Position numbers and translations under genes: made by a program
Assembly (NCBI GenBank): GCA_002989075.1
Contig: PSQN01000005.1
Coordinates: 2,059,241 to 2,123,240, forward strand
Length of the DNA stretch: 64,000 nucleotides
Origin: Arthonia radiata
Taxonomy: Eukaryota > Ascomycota > Arthoniomycetes > Arthoniales > Arthoniaceae
Direction: 5' to 3'
Notes under the pieces: generated by a model
What the model was told of the DNA's origin: nothing
What the model saw: the letters and a program-made list of their open reading frames with translations, nothing else
Database searches by the model: none
Shown: positions 48,222-59,500 of the stretch, one piece after another
Layout: every line of letters begins with the position of its first letter
Position numbering within the stretch: position 1 is the first letter of the stretch

Positions 48222-50452
48222 TGGGTTTACTCTTGTGTGCTAGGCTTTTGCGGTGGGGTCATCCTGCCGACATATTCTGAATTGTCGCTCGGCGCGAGCT
48301 TGAATGAAGCTCGAAAATCGTCCCCTCGGCATTTGGTGAAGTTCATACATCGTAATCACCGCCATTCACTTTCCCTCAGCCACCTTTTTCTGCGTTGTGC
48401 TGGACTCAGCAGATTCATTTGCACTATCAGCCACTGACGCAACACACACGCAGCAGCGCCAGCGTTTTGGCCGTCCATAAAGTTCTGCAACATCTGAAGT
48501 CAAAAGTGTGAGGATCTATCATGCGCCGCTACACCATGGAGCATTTAATGCTTGACCAAGAGCTCGCGATCGAGCAAGATTTATGAGTCGTGCAAGCAAA
48601 CGTTCGTGAATGGTCCAGACACACGCTCGACCAAACAAAGCAGCTATTCATGAAAGCCAGCAAATCAGGAGCTCAAAGACAATACCAGTGTTTTCAAGCC
48701 CGAAAGCTTCTTCAAGGCTACAGAATCAACCTCGAGACACCACATTTACAGCACATAAACCTGTAACGAACGCTTGCACATCATTCCAGAGTGGACTTCG
48801 TAGGCCAAGAGGCTGCTACAATATTGTTTCACGAAGACATCGTCCAAGATTCACCAGCTACGAATCTCACACCGCCGGCTTCTCGTACGACGCAGACTGA
48901 GAAAGATGTCACCGCGATGCGGACCCATAGCAGCTTAAAAGATCCAACAGCGCTTCGTTTACGGATGCATGTATTGCCGCTAAACGGAAGCTGTGATTCG
49001 CACGTACTGAATCATTGTGAAGCCACTCCATTCTCCCGGACCGCCCGGCACGTGCATTACTGAGTACTGATATAAGAACATACGGTAACCACCACGCATC
49101 AGCGCCACTAAATCACCCGCCAACAGATTTCCATCAGGCCTCAAATCGCAAACCGCAATGAGCTCGAATACCATCTCATCCAGTTCATATCCATTGTATA
49201 TGATATCGCAGCAACATCCAGACCGTCGCTAAGGGAAATACCTCGGCTGCCATCGCCCATTCAAATGGGAATCAACATTATAAGCTAACAACATCAGCTA
49301 CACCATAGGAGAAGCCAGAATACCCTTTTTGCGAAAGACATGTCCAACACGTGACATCAGCACCCCAGAATCGTTCCGATGTTTGACGAACGACCCTCTT
49401 CAACACCATCACCCGCCAACAGCACAACCGCGAAGGCTTCAAAGGCGTCACGCGATCGACGCTCCACACGTCTGTAGCTGCACAGTCAATGCAGCATGCA
49501 TACCATTGCAAAAGGCGATCGTCGTGACGCTTGTGCATGGTAATAATCCACTACAAACGCTCATAGATGCATGTTTACGAGCGTGCACCCGTGCCTCCAC
49601 GCCTGCATTCGTCACAAAATGCAGCACCTCCGAACGGCACTGAGCTATTGTGACCATACGCAACCCGGAATGAACCACCCCCAAACGCTCGCAGTCGAGA
49701 TCCTAGGTCCCTGGGCTCGCATTTCCTCGCAATTCCTCCCTAGGAGAGGGCGCATCTGAGTGTACGCCACATGCAACGTCACCGCAGACGTACGAACGAT
49801 AGATTTCACTAAAGATAGCAAGACAGACACGTCTGTTGGCAGTACGAATTGGGTGGAATTTCGCGCCGGCATTCTCGAACGGGATGGCTGGGTTCCCTAT
49901 TGCGACACCCGTTGCGCGTGATAGCGAGATGCAAGCGACCTAGTCAGTCTGCGGCATGTTAGCTGTCCTTAATGGTGGACTGTTTTGGTCATGTAGGAAG
50001 TCAATGAGCGCTTCGCGGGAGTAAGGAGGGGTCTGTTGAACGCGCGAGGGATAGGAGTTTGATGGCGAGGGTGCTTGGTAGGGGTATTGTATATCCGACG
50101 GCAGCGTAGTATGCTCCGGGTTCTATGACCAGGACAATCCGCCGTAGGAATGCGGATGCTGGGATGGACGAAAATCGGAGTTTAAAGCATGTTTGTATAT
50201 CAGATTGGTACTCCTGTATGTTGGAATCTTGTCAAGCCATTACAACTCAAGGCTTGAGCCTTTTCAAGTAACGAAGTCGCCGAGAACAAGACGCTGAGAA
50301 ATCGCGCGTACCAGTCATTGTACTGTCCGCCTCGTTCGTCAGGCTCCATCCCATCCCATCCTCACTTCTCAGAGTTTCTCACCCTCAATCCTCGGGCTCC
50401 CTCACACCCTCAAACCTGAAGCTCCCTCCCAAACTTAGTCCCAAGGCTCCCC
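48222..50452. other. Gene-free stretch
   Basis: No supported gene between the two coding regions. Open frames here are short and without features. Just downstream of the sulfite oxidase stop, 50341-50450 is C/T-rich with repeats of CTCCCTC and CCTCAGGCTCC, which belong to its 3' region. Confidence 0.5.
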
Positions 50453-52078
50453 TCATTCCTCAGGCTCCCTCCCTCCCTTCTTTGCGGTGGCCGTCTCATA
50501 CTCCCCTTCACTCTCGGCCTCCACATCTTCCAACGGCTTTGTCAACGGCAGCGTCGGCTCGCCTGCCTCTTCCATCGCCTGCAGTCTCTTCCGCGTCGCC
50601 TCTTTGCCCCTGTGCACACTGAACAGCTTAATCCGATGACAAGAGTGCGTAACATGCAAGTCCCAGTTCCACGCGCTTCGCTGGAACGTCGGCTGCGTGT
50701 TCACGGCGTCGTCCCAGCAGCGCACCAGCATGTCGAACCAGCCTTCGGCGTCTACGGGAACGTCGGTGCTCCACAGGCGCCAGGCGTGGTAGTACTTCTT
50801 TGAAAGCGTGTTGACCTCGTACCAGACCGCGCCGCCGTCGACGGAGACCTCGACGCGCATGGGGAAGCCCCTGCCGGAGTACGCCCAACCTTTCGCGGGG
50901 ATGTGGCCGTCGTGGAAGATGACGGCTTGGTCCTTCGGGTCCATGATGGCGGAGGAGACGGGCATGTCTTGGATGCTCCAGCCGGCGGAGTACTTGGAGT
51001 TGAACTTGCTCATTTGGTTCGTGTAGTGCAGGTACTCTTTCTTCTGTACAGGCGCTCTCGACTCCGTGGGTATGGCGCGGATCCGCGTCAGCCACTTCAC
51101 GGAGCGCGCGCCGATGTAGCCGAAGACCACTACGCGGACGGGATAGCCGTGAATGTACGGCAAAGGCTGGCCGTTCATATCCCACGCGAGCATGGCCTCG
51201 TGGATCTTGACCTTCCGCCACGGGACGGAGACGACGTAGTTCTGCATGGCGCTCTTCTTGTAGTACGTGTCTGCGCCGAAGAACTCGAGGTGCTTGGCTC
51301 CGTCTTTCAGACCGCCGCAGTGCTTGATCACTTTCTTGAGGGAGACGCCGGTCCAGCGCGCGGTGCCAATCGCGCCTTCGCCCCACGGCGCGTTGATCAG
51401 CTCGTCGCCGTCGCCGGGGTAGGTGTTGATTTGCTCGATGCGACGTGTACCACTGCACTGGATAGTGGAGACGACGGACATGCGGGGGAATTTGGACTCA
51501 TCCTGGAGGTCGGCGAGAGTGAGGCGCTGGGGCTTGTTGACGAGGCCTTCGATATCGACAAACCATTTGTCTTTGTCGATGCATGGGACGCCACCGTGGT
51601 TGCGGACGAAGAACTGATTGTTGGGTGTGATGGGATCGTCCATAAGGGCGTCGTGCGGAGATTCGCCATTGTAGGGGAAGTCGAGGATGTGCGTCATGGC
51701 AGGTGTCTTCTCTTCTTGGACGTACTTCCACGAGTTGCGGTAGAGGCTGGAGATGCCGAGGGCGTCGTGGTACTGCTTCCAGCGCGTGCCGTAGAGAACG
51801 GGGTTGCGTTTGGGGAGAGGTGCCATTTGGAATTCTGGAAACTGTAGAAGGTGTCAATAGCACGGATGACGTGGGCAGTAAGGTATGCATACACCTGCGA
51901 AGTCGTTCTTGTTCTGTTTCAGGATGTCTTCTGCTATTCTCTTCCGAGCTGGATATTTCTCCCATTCGATGTAGCCCACCCACCCTTCCAGCTCTTCGGG
52001 AAAGGCGTCCTTTGGATCGCCCTTCCATTGTTGTGGAGGTAACATACCCCCATTATTTGCCTCTACCTGCGTGGCCAT
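50453..52078 (-). CDS. Sulfite oxidase (molybdenum-cofactor enzyme, fungal haem-less type)
   Basis: Predicted to oxidise sulfite to sulfate using a molybdopterin cofactor. The 524-aa model joins exons 52078-51893 and 51841-50453 across a 51-bp intron (GTATGC to CTACAG), which restores the frame as NDFAG-FPEFQMAPLPKRNP. The oxidoreductase molybdopterin-binding domain spans about residues 115-330, with the cofactor Cys-191 in STIQCSGTRR, followed by APWGEGAIGTARWTG and HGYPVRVVVFGYIGARSVKW, both characteristic. The C-terminal Mo-co dimerisation domain (about 350-480) includes GWAYSGRGFPMRVEVSVDGG and WNWDLHVTHSCHRIKLF. No cytochrome b5 domain is present, unlike nitrate reductase or animal sulfite oxidase. 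There is an acidic C-terminal tail. No PTS1 tripeptide is seen (ends REPEE). The frame is open upstream of ATG 52078, but that extension is unlike the family. Confidence 0.93.
51842..51892 (-). other. Intron of the sulfite oxidase gene
   Basis: This 51-bp intron has donor GTATGC and acceptor CTACAG, phase 0. A competing acceptor TTCCAG lies six bases further in and would need a donor two bases earlier, giving AEFQ instead of AGFPEFQ. The version given fits the family better, in my judgement. Confidence 0.8.
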
Positions 52079-53250
52079 TGTCGTGAGGTTTCTGCGAAAG
52101 CTGCTCAGAAGTAGGGTGTATATGCAGAGGTCAAGATAGAAAATCTTCCGGGAGCTTCGGACGGGGAAGGTCGCGAGGTCGCAGCTGTTGTAGCTGCGTC
52201 TTGCATTGCGGTCCGCCGTGCCATCTTCGGCAAAATGTATTGACAAGGATCATGGTGAATGGCGTCAATGATGACAGGGAATGTAGCCTGTTTACCAGCG
52301 TATTCGACCAACGAAGAGACTGATCCGACGCTTGTGAAAGTGAATGGACTCAAGTGGGACGAGAATGACGAGCACTCACTTGAACTGATCGGCAGCGGCT
52401 CGGCAGATGCTTGTACTGACATATTACCTGATCCGGCAGTTGGGGAGTACTGAATCACGCGTAAGGGGGTTCAGGAGATGTCAAAGTTTGCTACTTCGCT
52501 CCCGTCCGATTGGCACAAACTTCAATCACGCCCGTCTCTTTCTTCTATGATGCAAACAATCGGGCTTGTGATCGCTCTGGGAATGTGCCGGAATGAATCA
52601 CAGCAAGTGTGCAGTGATTAGATCATGAGGGGCGATGTGCCTCGCCTCCGAAGCGCTCAAGATGATGAAGGCGCGTGAAGTGGTCGGCTGCTGCAGAATT
52701 GATACGCTTGCATGGTATTTCGACCTTGTGGACCAAAGCACGGTGGACGAGGGTGAACGGTAATACAGCATCGCAATTGTGACACTCAGAGACAAAGAAA
52801 CATGCATCGCCGGCTACATGTTTCTGAATCTGAAGGTGCTTACATCACATCACTCCAGCGCGTTTGCTGAACACTAAGATGCGTTGCTCTCCAACTCAAG
52901 AAGCCGGGCGTCCAGAATAAGAGCGAACCCCACAGCGCTCCCATTGACCGTTCAAATGGTTTCACGATCGTTCGGTTCGCCATGAAATCATACCAGTTTA
53001 TCAACGACTCCCAGAATGTCACTCGAGACGCCTCCTCGCTAAATTACCAGGATCAATGAAGACCATATGACAACATCTATGACAGACGTCCATACACCAA
53101 GCCTGTCCTAATGAACTCCACACGTTAACAGACCAAGGCCGGCAGTCGAGATTACCCACGCATTCACCGTGATTCATTCTCAACTAGGGGCTGAAGTCGT
53201 CCTCAAAAGCGTATGCGCTGCTACCAGTGGGCGTCTGGACTATGTTCGAC
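52079..53250. other. Intergenic region
   Basis: This holds the leader and promoter of sulfite oxidase at its left end and the 3' region of the next minus-strand gene at its right end. No further gene is supported. A short Trp/Phe-rich minus-strand frame at 52840-53022 starts with GTG and was not called. Confidence 0.5.
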
Positions 53251-54477
53251 TCAGTTCCCTTCCTCATCTCCACCATCGTACTCATCCTCGTCCACCGCCG
53301 ATTCATCTCCACTATTGCGTTCAGCATTATGCTTGTAATCGGTGAACTCTTCTGAATGCTGACGGGCACGCGATTTCTTGGCAGGCTTATCAGCTTCGGT
53401 CGACAATCGGATACGCTTGCGCTTCTGAGGGCGGACGTTGGCTTCAGCGGACGTAATGACCGCGCTACGCTCGACAGTATCCACACGAGCATTCGGTTTG
53501 ACTCGATTATTTACCGTTGTCGGATTACTGTCGGTCGGCACACGCTGGGCCTGACGGCGTTGAAAGTTTGCTTCACCATTACGGCGTGTCCACTTCAAGG
53601 TTTGGACCTCCGCCTCCAGCGACTTGACTCTAGCCTCTAAGGCCTCAGCTTTTGCCCGCAATTCCGAGATGGTGCTGGAAGGCGAGCGCTCAGTGGTTTC
53701 GGGATGTGCAATACCCTTCGAGTCCCTCACGTAATCGGCGACGGTCTCCTTCTTGCGCGTTTTATCAGACTTGCTCGGGGTAAGGGTGTGCTTGCTCTTC
53801 TGAGGGATGCCCTGTTCCGCGGATGCGCTGTTCTTCACCTCGTCATGATGGCTACGAAACCTCGTCGCGACTACGTTCACTTTCTCCTTAGAGGCGAGCG
53901 TCTTCTTGCCCTCTTTGAGGAGTGCGTCCTTTTTATTCGTCTCGGAAGCGGCAACTTTCTTGTTCTCTTTGAGGACACCGGCTTTCTTGCTTGAGTCGGG
54001 TGGGGCAATGTCCTTGTTCGTCTCGGATGATGTGGTTTTGTTGTCCTCTTCGTCCTCTTCAGAACCGACTGTGTCCTTGTTGACGGCAACACCTTTCTTG
54101 TTTCTCTGAACGGCCTTAGGCTTCTTAAAACCGCGTTTTGTGTTAGCATCATTCTCTAGGAGCAGAGTCGAATGCAGATAACAATCGAGATTGCTCAGAG
54201 ACTCGCTGCGCCGCCAACTTCGCTGCGAAGGTCTGAGCTTAGGAGGATAATAAAAGTAGTGGACTTACTCTGCTCTTGGACGCGAAAGACGATTTCTTTG
54301 CGTAAGGTGGCGGGATATCCTGCTACGTTTAGCCCATGAACTCATGGCTTTCAAGCATGGATAGCGATTGATCCCACCCGCGTAGCATTTATCGCGTTGG
54401 CAAAAAGCTCCCGAGGGCGTTGAACTCACCCAGTCTCCTTCTTCGGTATCGTTGAATGAGCTGCCTTGGGGAGGCAT
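53251..54477 (-). CDS. Lys-rich coiled-coil nuclear-type protein, three exons
   Basis: This is a hypothetical protein of about 356 aa. Exons are 54477-54430, 54319-54269 and 54222-53251. Intron 1 (110 bp) starts GTGAGT and ends GGCTAAACGTAGCAG; intron 2 (46 bp) starts GTAAGT and ends CTAAGCTCAGACCTTCGCAG. All joins are phase 0. The last exon is open far upstream of the GTG at 53880: it continues through KKAGVLKENKKVAASETNKK and similar Lys/Glu/Ser-rich sequence. A coiled coil lies at about 217-244 (ISELRAKAEALEARVKSLEA). Basic clusters RPQKRKRIR and KPAKKSRAR precede an acidic C terminus ending DEYDGGDEEGN. The layout is like chromatin-associated proteins, but no known domain is visible. The terminal exons are short and therefore less certain than the main one. 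Confidence 0.62.
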
Positions 54478-54850
54478 GTTGAGTTGAACGTTCGACCGGC
54501 TACTTCTGACGCGCTCGTGGATTTCTACGGGATTCTTCTGGAAGGTCGGAGCTGTTGACTGGCAATTTGTTGTTTGAGTTTGGTAATTAACAAGTCTATA
54601 GAACATTTAGGGTCTATATATCTGGTTAGATGGCGCGACGTGCGAGGTACGTGGTGTGGCGCTAGGCGTTGTACGCTATTCCGGATTGAGGCTTCGAGAC
54701 AGTGCGAGCTGTTGGGAGGCCTCAGGACATTGACGACATGGAATCTGGCGCTGATCAAGGCACTGAGCGCAACAATCACAATTCCCCATGGTGGTTGCTG
54801 TAGCATCGGGTGATTGAAATCGAGTGATCGACGCGCACAAATCCGCCGAA
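54478..54850. promoter_or_regulatory. Shared divergent promoter region
   Basis: These 373 bp lie between the start codons of two divergently transcribed spliced genes. No core promoter motif can be assigned by eye. Divergence suggests possible co-regulation of the two nuclear-type proteins (inference). Confidence 0.4.
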
Positions 54851-56303
54851 ATGACCACGAGAGACACTGACCCGTGGCGCTCTGACTTTCAAAAGCCACA
54901 GAAAGCGACTGAGAGGCTGCTAAAAGCATTTGAAGATCACGTAGGAGCAGTATCGTTGTCATTGGCGTGACTTTTGTACTGACTCTCGATAGGACCGCCA
55001 GCATGCGCGCCTCCAGCCATACCTTCAATTCCCCGTACTTACTACGCAAGGGCCTACAAATCATCCAGTCAATCAACCGTACTTCTACGCGCCCGAGAAC
55101 AAGCGAATCGAAGCAGATGCGAGAGCTGAACGTGCACTTGCCGCAGGTCGTCAATGGCGGGCCGCTCAACAAGGGCATCCTACACACCAAGTTTCAGCCG
55201 GACATCTTGCTTCTCGGCCAGCTCCTGCGCATCCTCGCATCGCAGCTTTGCAAAATCGACCTTATCTTGCTACACAAGCGCCTCAGCTACGCGTGGAAGC
55301 TCCTCCGTCTCAGCCAGCTACGGGTCTTATGCCGCCCCCTTACCCGGTGAACGACACTCGCGCTACTGCGCCATCACAGTCTTCTCGCCTTGCACAGCCG
55401 CACCGCGAGCTGCGAGCGAAAGGCCCTCTGCTCCAGCAGTCTAGGGGTCTCATGGCGCCTCCGTCCTCCATTCACAGTTCTCGTGTTGCTAGCCTAGATG
55501 CATCTCCTCGCTTTGCACCCCGGCACCGCAAGCTGCGCGCGAAAGGCCCTCTACTCCAGCAATCTACGGGTCTCATGCCCTTTTCATCTTCAACAGGTCA
55601 TCCTCACGCCGTCAACCCACAAGCCGAACCCTCTGTCCCCCAAGCCCAGCCTCAGCTCTCCGACGGCGCTCATTCTCCACAGTTGCGACAGCACCAGCTC
55701 CCAGACCGCGAGTTCCCGGAGCGCCTACCGTTCTCTTACGCCTCGGCGCACATCCCCAACGTACAGGCCCACGCAGTCTTGACCAGGCATCTAGTCCTCA
55801 CTCAGCGCTCCAACAGTCGGGCTACCTCCATGAAACCGCCCGAGCATCCTGGCGTGACGCACCTCCTACCACCTGACCACCTCGAAGGCGACGACCGCCT
55901 GCTCGCTCGGATGGAGGCGAGAAAGCAGCGGGGTGTAAGGTCCCTTGCTGTGCCGCAGAAGCGGAATGCTACCGGTGCCGGTAAGACGGAGCTTGTGGTC
56001 TCGGAGTTTTCGAGGAGCCAGGTCGCGGAAGCGCTTTTCCGGCCTTCGGGGCTGCGAGAGGAAGCGCGGGTGGTGGAAGACGACGAGGAGATTGACGTAG
56101 ACTCTGACGAGATTGAAGTAGATGCTGGATTCGATGGCGAGGGGAACGACGAGGATCCCGACTACGAAGACGAGACGGATGTAGGTTGTGAGACTGATGT
56201 AGATATGGAGGATTCTAACGAGGAGAGTGGAGACGAGACAGAGAATGAAGCTGAACAGCAAGCTCCATCGAAGAGAAGACGCCTTGACCAAGGGGATCTT
56301 TAG
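54851..56303 (+). CDS. Pro/Gln-rich protein with 41-residue repeats and acidic tail, two exons
   Basis: This is a hypothetical protein of about 466 aa, family not recognised. Exon 1 (54851-54940) gives MTTRDTDPWRSDFQKPQKAT and ends LLKAFEDH; a 52-bp intron (GTAGGA, branch ACTGAC, acceptor GATAG) leads to exon 2 (54993-56303), starting DRQHARLQPYLQFP, in phase 0. Without this exon only a TTG start at 55248 is available, so the exon rescues the true N terminus. Two exact-length 41-residue units (128-168, 169-209) and part of a third (from 210) share the core RAKGPLLQQS(R/T)GLM. A helical part near 300-330 (RLLARMEARKQRGVRSLAVP) is followed by a highly acidic stretch of about 75 residues and a terminal nuclear signal SKRRRLDQ. 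Acidic tails of this kind occur in histone or chromatin-binding proteins (inference). Confidence 0.72.
55284..55590 (+). repeat. 123-bp coding repeats
   Basis: Units at 55284-55406 and 55407-55529 are 123 bp each, and a third begins at 55530 and fades after about 60 bp. Units 2 and 3 share GCGAAAGGCCCTCT(G/A)CTCCA almost exactly. All copies keep frame. Confidence 0.85.
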
Positions 56304-56578
56304 CGACGCCGGGCATTGGGTTGTGATGATAAGGCGAGCATTGAGTCAAGAACGATGCCTTGACGCTGCACCACACAGTCCCAAAGATGGACACAGCTAT
56401 TAAGTTGCACGAATAACGTTTCAAATACAGAGTTACTGCGGAGCGAGTCGCCTAATAGAGATTAACGTCGCGACTGGACTCCTCATCGGATAGGGAACAC
56501 AATGCATCTGATTAAGTTGTCACGTAGTTCAAAGAAGCATAGGCCACAGAGTATACATTCATCCAGCTACCTCACAGG
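56304..56578. other. Intergenic region
   Basis: This short region lies between the convergent ends of the preceding gene and a minus-strand gene relic. Nothing else is seen. Confidence 0.5.
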
Positions 56579-57300
56579 CTACCGTACACCACACCCACTC
56601 GTCCAAGCTTCTTCCAGTGGCGCAAGTCGGCGCGGGCGGTTATAGTTCTGACGAGGGTAGTAGTCGCGCTCTCGGCGGCGATCGAAGCCGGGCCAGCCGT
56701 GGTTGGGACGATAATGGTGGTCATCATCTGGTGAACGCAAGCGCGGACGCTCCTGCTGACGCTGCCTCGCCCCTGGAGGAACATATCTGTCAATACCAGA
56801 CTCATCAAAAGAGCGCTTCCGATTACCAGGCGGTGATCGGCTCCTGCTCAGTGCAAAATTGTTTGAGCCTCGACACTGCCGCCGGTATTCTTCGGCACGA
56901 TGATCTTACCGTCAGTGGGAGCTGGAGTTCGGGTGGAGGCATCGCAAAAAGCTGCGGGTCAACTCGGAGACAAAGCTTTGATGTCGGCTTCTGGTGTTGC
57001 CGCCTTGAGCTTTTGTGTAACTGGCACTTTCGCTTCTTGCTTGACTTGACTGGTGGCTGTTGCGGCATTGAAGGGAAGGCAGGAGTCAGAGGCGTTCAGA
57101 CGTGCACCGGATGCTTCTTGAATCTCCCGGATGCGAACACCTTTCTGCTCGATGGTAGAGCCGATGACAATGTGAGAAGTTGCTGAGACGGAGATGGTAT
57201 GTCTTCGAGATTGCGCTTGGTGGCTCGATCTTTCTGTTTCTCACGCTCTTTGGCGGGGAGATAGTTCTGGTGTCGAATTGGTTTGGCTGATATGGGTTGC
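56579..57300 (-). pseudogene. Relic of a KH-domain / RS-type RNA-binding protein gene
   Basis: Three reading-frame pieces follow one another on the minus strand. First, KEREKQKDRATKRNLEDIPS in one frame (about 57275-57190). Second, a KH-domain-like piece with GVRIREIQEASGARLNASD (about 57142-57086) and a linker KVPVTQKLKAATPEADIKAL, cut by TGA at 56961-56959; that frame then reads DGKIIVPKNTGGSVEAQTIL up to TGA at 56850-56848. Third, in another frame, ALSRSRSPPGNRKRSFDESG and then IDRYVPPGARQRQQERPR, ending at 56579. KH core, linker and Arg/Ser-rich tail in this order fit a splicing or RNA-binding protein. No set of introns I tried restores one frame, so it is called a pseudogene. The family is inferred from motifs. 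Confidence 0.5.
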
Positions 57301-58242
57301 GAATGCTGCGTTCTGCATTACGCACAAATGCGCGAGATTGGACCACAACGTGCTTGTTAGAGCTGCTTGCTTGATGCCGAGAATACCTGCAGTCTGGAAC
57401 ATTGCACTTCTGGTTCAAGGCGCTAGGTAGTAGAAGCGACCTCTCACTGTCACTGGTCTTCCCGCCGGAACGGCAGGAAGACCAGTGCACGCGAAATTGA
57501 CAGGAGAATATCTGCGAATGGCGTCAGCAAATGTGCACCAGGTAAGTCAAAGCCATCAACAAAAGGCATGAGGGGCAGTAAAGGGGATAGTGGTTGCTCG
57601 TTCTCTGAAGCAAGATGGCAGAGAGCCAGAAGCATGCAGACGCGAGAAAATTTTCATCATCATCGCAACGACGCGGTGAAGAAGATCATCAACAAACGCA
57701 GCTCTGTCTTGCAAGACGGATGTTGCTCATGCGATCAACAGATGAAGACGTACCTGTGGGCAATGCCCCTGTTTCAACTCACTGCCTGAGGTTTTCCGGT
57801 GATGTCGATGGTGAAGAAGTAAGAGTTTTGAAGCAGGAAGGAGCGAATAAATAGAAAATTGCGGGGTCAGCACCGACAGATGGTGGCACTCCGGAGGTAA
57901 CGCGGAGCAACGTGGGTATGGTGCTCAATCAGGCTAGGCCCGCCTCCGAGTGGAGAGGTATAGCGACGTGACGGTGCGTGAGTTCAATTGCGCAAGCGGA
58001 ATCGCGAGGATTATTAAAGAGCCTCGATCAAAGGCTTCATGCGCGGAGCTGATCAATAATCATACAAAACGCAGGGTTGTGTGGCTGCAAAGCCAGCGCC
58101 GCCGCCTTTCCAAACTGTGTGGTACATGCCACTCACATTGGCTAAGAAAATAGTGCAGTCTGCGTCAGAGGGGCGACCGAAGAGTGAGCAGAAATGAGTG
58201 TTCGCACTGTAAAGATCTTATAATTACGTCCGTGAGAAACGG
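57301..58242. other. No supported gene
   Basis: Short frames on both strands without recognisable features. Two neighbouring relics suggest that this is also decayed sequence. Confidence 0.45.
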
Positions 58243-59500
58243 TCACGATGATGAAGCTTGTCGCCACCATCGCGTACGGCCACGAGTCGGTACATGCGAC
58301 AGCACACCTGGGCCCTGGCCAATGAAAGAAAGTTTAAAATTCGATGTCTCGTTAGCCGTAGAAGACCCGTACACGATGCTCCCGCCCATATCCTCCCCTG
58401 CCTCGGAAGACGGCCTCTGATCAGAGCTCGCTAGATCTGGAACAGTTATGCTAAGGCTGCTCTGCACATTTCCGTACATTGAAGTGATGGTCGGTATGGT
58501 ATCGATGAGGCCCTGTGGCTCAGGATGATACCCGCAAATTCCTTGACTGCTCAACCTCCTACCTCTTCGCCTTGCAAGCCCGCCTCGATCCTCCTCGTCT
58601 GGGTAGCACCCCGCTGCGTCATCGCCAGCTTGTGCTCTGTTCACTTGCTGTGCCCTAGCGTGCCGCTGCACCATCGCTAGCTTGTGCTCGATCCACTTGC
58701 TGTACATGGCCGGAGCCACGGCGGAGCCACGGCGGAGCCCGAAAGTGGCGGCAATTCGAGCGCGCAGACGTTGCGGGCTGACAGTCGGGGCCTAGGAGCT
58801 GAGACAGGCAAAGTTCCCATCTCCCAGGCCCGATAAACTTGCGAACTTCTGAGTGACGGGGGCAAGTCGACGTTGGCGGACGACTAGTGTAGCCGGAGTC
58901 TGTGTCTGGTACCTGTAATAGCCGGAATCGAGTGTCGCCTCTGGTGTGGCGCTTGATGGGTCTTGGGATGCGCGAAGGCACCGTGCGTCTGTGCTGACCG
59001 TTCGCCGCGGAGGGCCGTTGTTCGGCAAGAGTAGCCCACGTAATCAGAACCCGTTGGCGGCTGGCGCGGAAAGGGGGCTCTTCGGCGGCGACGTCGTCTC
59101 AAACAGGGTCGTCGGAATTCATGGACTCAGGGAAACACCCTTGCAGGTCTGCCATACATACAGCAGTTTTTCCTGCTGTTGTCATCGTAGTACGGAGTCG
59201 AGACTCTGTCGTTTCTGGAGCGCATGATAGAACTTCCACCTTCTTGGGAGCTATACGAAGCGTCGTGGTGGCTCCGAGGGGCCCGGGCCTGAGGGGCGAG
59301 CCGCGAGACACTTGAATGCCTGTCTGCCAGGCTCGATGAGTTCGCGAACTTCAGATTGACGATGGTGAGTTGACATTGGCGATCGGCCGGTGTAGGCGGG
59401 TTCTGGATCATGAGGCTGGGAGAGGTGGAGTTCACTGTCTGCACGAGGTGACACTTTGTCGGCGTAGATTCGCGACTTGTAAGAAGGTGCCACAAGAACC
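58243..59500 (-). pseudogene. Internally duplicated gene relic of unknown family
   Basis: The minus strand carries two diverged copies of a coding-like segment: PAYTGRSPMSTHHRQSEVRE (59395-59336, running on to LIEPGR) and SGYTSRPPTSTCPRHSEVRK (58893-58834, running on to FIGPGR). DNA identity between 58825-58902 and 59328-59404 is about three quarters by eye. Further left, EHKLAM occurs twice about 54 bp apart (IEHKLAMVQRH and TEHKLAMTQRG), the second followed by ATQTRRIEAGLQGEE and a GTAGGA donor. An 11-bp unit GGAGCCACGGC is repeated at 58710-58736. Frames are broken between the pieces. Family not recognised. Confidence 0.45.

Noticed and set aside
50628-51458. Long Arg-rich minus-strand frame of 276 codons, and plus-strand frame at 50903-51847
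   Set aside because: Both are shadows of the GC-rich sulfite oxidase exon in other frames.
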